Of a stretch of 44,324 nt of DNA, positions 44,005 through 44,324 are shown in pieces. Made by a program: the position numbers and the translations under genes. The DNA lies in NCBI GenBank assembly GCA_012513915.1, contig JAAZBG010000226.1, positions 1 through 44,324 on the forward strand. The letters are read 5' to 3'. Under the pieces are notes generated by a model that saw nothing but the letters and a program-made list of their open reading frames with translations, ran no database searches and was not told where the DNA came from. Origin of the DNA: Fibrobacter sp. Its GTDB lineage: Bacteria > Fibrobacterota > Chitinivibrionia > Chitinivibrionales > Chitinispirillaceae. Position 1 is the stretch's first letter. Every line of letters begins with the position of its first letter.

Positions 44005-44324
44005 TTACACAGTGATCTCAATTTTCCGTGGTTTCTGTTCCTCACGCAACGGAATGCGCACTTCAAGAACCCCGTTATCGAGCGATGCAGACATGGCTTC
44101 CCGGTTGTAGGAATCTCCAAGGCTGAATGCCCGGTAGTAACAGCCTTTGGAAAATTCACCAACAACAGGATTGCCAGGTGTCTGGAACGATTGTCTGCCT
44201 TTAACAGAAAGAATATTGTTTTCGTCAACTTCAATTGTTACATCACCTTTGCCAACTCCCGGCATGTCAATAACAGCAATCAGGTGATCGGTTGTTGTGT
44301 ATATATCTGCAGCCGGAGTAAAAT
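44005..44324 (-). CDS. Hsp20 / small heat-shock protein (5' end cut by window)
   Basis: The frame is open to the right edge, so about 105 C-terminal residues are visible. They cover most of the alpha-crystallin domain: ADIYTTTDHLIAVIDMPGVGKGDVTIEV, spread over the first 33 visible residues, then LSVKGRQ, YYRAFSLGD and the signature ASLDNGVLEVRIP. The C-terminus ends KIEITV, with the I-x-I motif that docks into neighbouring subunits. Family knowledge: such proteins are ATP-independent holdases forming oligomers in the cytoplasm. The N-terminal arm and any heat-shock promoter or CIRCE element would be outside the window. Confidence 0.93.
   Translation of the reverse strand, partial: FTPAADIYTTTDHLIAVIDMPGVGKGDVTIEVDENNILSVKGRQSFQTPGNPVVGEFSKGCYYRAFSLGDSYNREAMSASLDNGVLEVRIPLREEQKPRKIEITV

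Overview
The window is AT-rich bacterial DNA from what looks like an anaerobic, Gram-negative-type organism, most likely of the Fibrobacterota/Chitinivibrionia lineage. The main pointers are a TIGR02147-family regulator (a paralogous family best known from Fibrobacter) overlapping a secreted DUF2341/LamG protein, type VI secretion genes, a GlgC/phosphoglucomutase pair, a hybrid-cluster-protein operon, and a large fused BcrA/BadF-type acyl-CoA dehydratase activase. The taxonomic call is inference from gene families; there is no rRNA gene to anchor it.

Layout. Positions 1-4047 (minus strand) hold the effector end of a type VI secretion (T6SS) locus: a DUF6484 gp5/VgrG-like tail protein, a DUF2169 adaptor, a thiolase-fold protein that has lost all three condensing-enzyme catalytic residues, a small reading frame interrupted by two in-frame UGAs, a DUF4150 PAAR-like spike tip, and an AHH-type nuclease toxin that runs off the left edge. 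Positions 4372-12657 hold signalling and membrane parts of the same machine: a membrane Ser/Thr kinase with a predicted extracytoplasmic Fn3/TPR-like tail, a membrane protein joining an FHA domain to a lytic transglycosylase, and a TssM/IcmF-like ATPase. Positions 12671-15991 carry the TIGR02147 regulator and its LamG partner; a G9 tract replaces the regulator's Shine-Dalgarno and palindromic operator candidates lie upstream.

Positions 15992-23194 are mostly housekeeping or stress genes: a YchJ-like SEC-C protein, a secreted coiled-coil protein, a ferredoxin-cupin-hcp operon behind a perfect FNR-type box, and pyruvate kinase. Positions 23361-26810 carry tRNA-Arg, a TetR regulator with its own operator, tRNA-Cys, tRNA-Gly and a GAF-GGDEF diguanylate cyclase. 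A GT9-like glycosyltransferase follows.

Positions 28353-32635 are the most attractive candidate for an undescribed system. A membrane-anchored L,D-transpeptidase-fold enzyme with a C-terminal NTF2-like domain (the Csd6/Pgp2 arrangement that sets helical shape in Helicobacter and Campylobacter) is translationally coupled to an 865-residue cytoplasmic coiled-coil protein. Together they could form a scaffold-plus-enzyme cell-shape module.

Positions 32983-36085 encode ADP-glucose synthesis (glgC plus a phosphoglucomutase). They are followed by a secreted beta-propeller protein, the giant dehydratase activase, a secreted 201-residue protein of unknown function, a putative PD-(D/E)XK-like protein, and an Hsp20 chaperone cut by the right edge.
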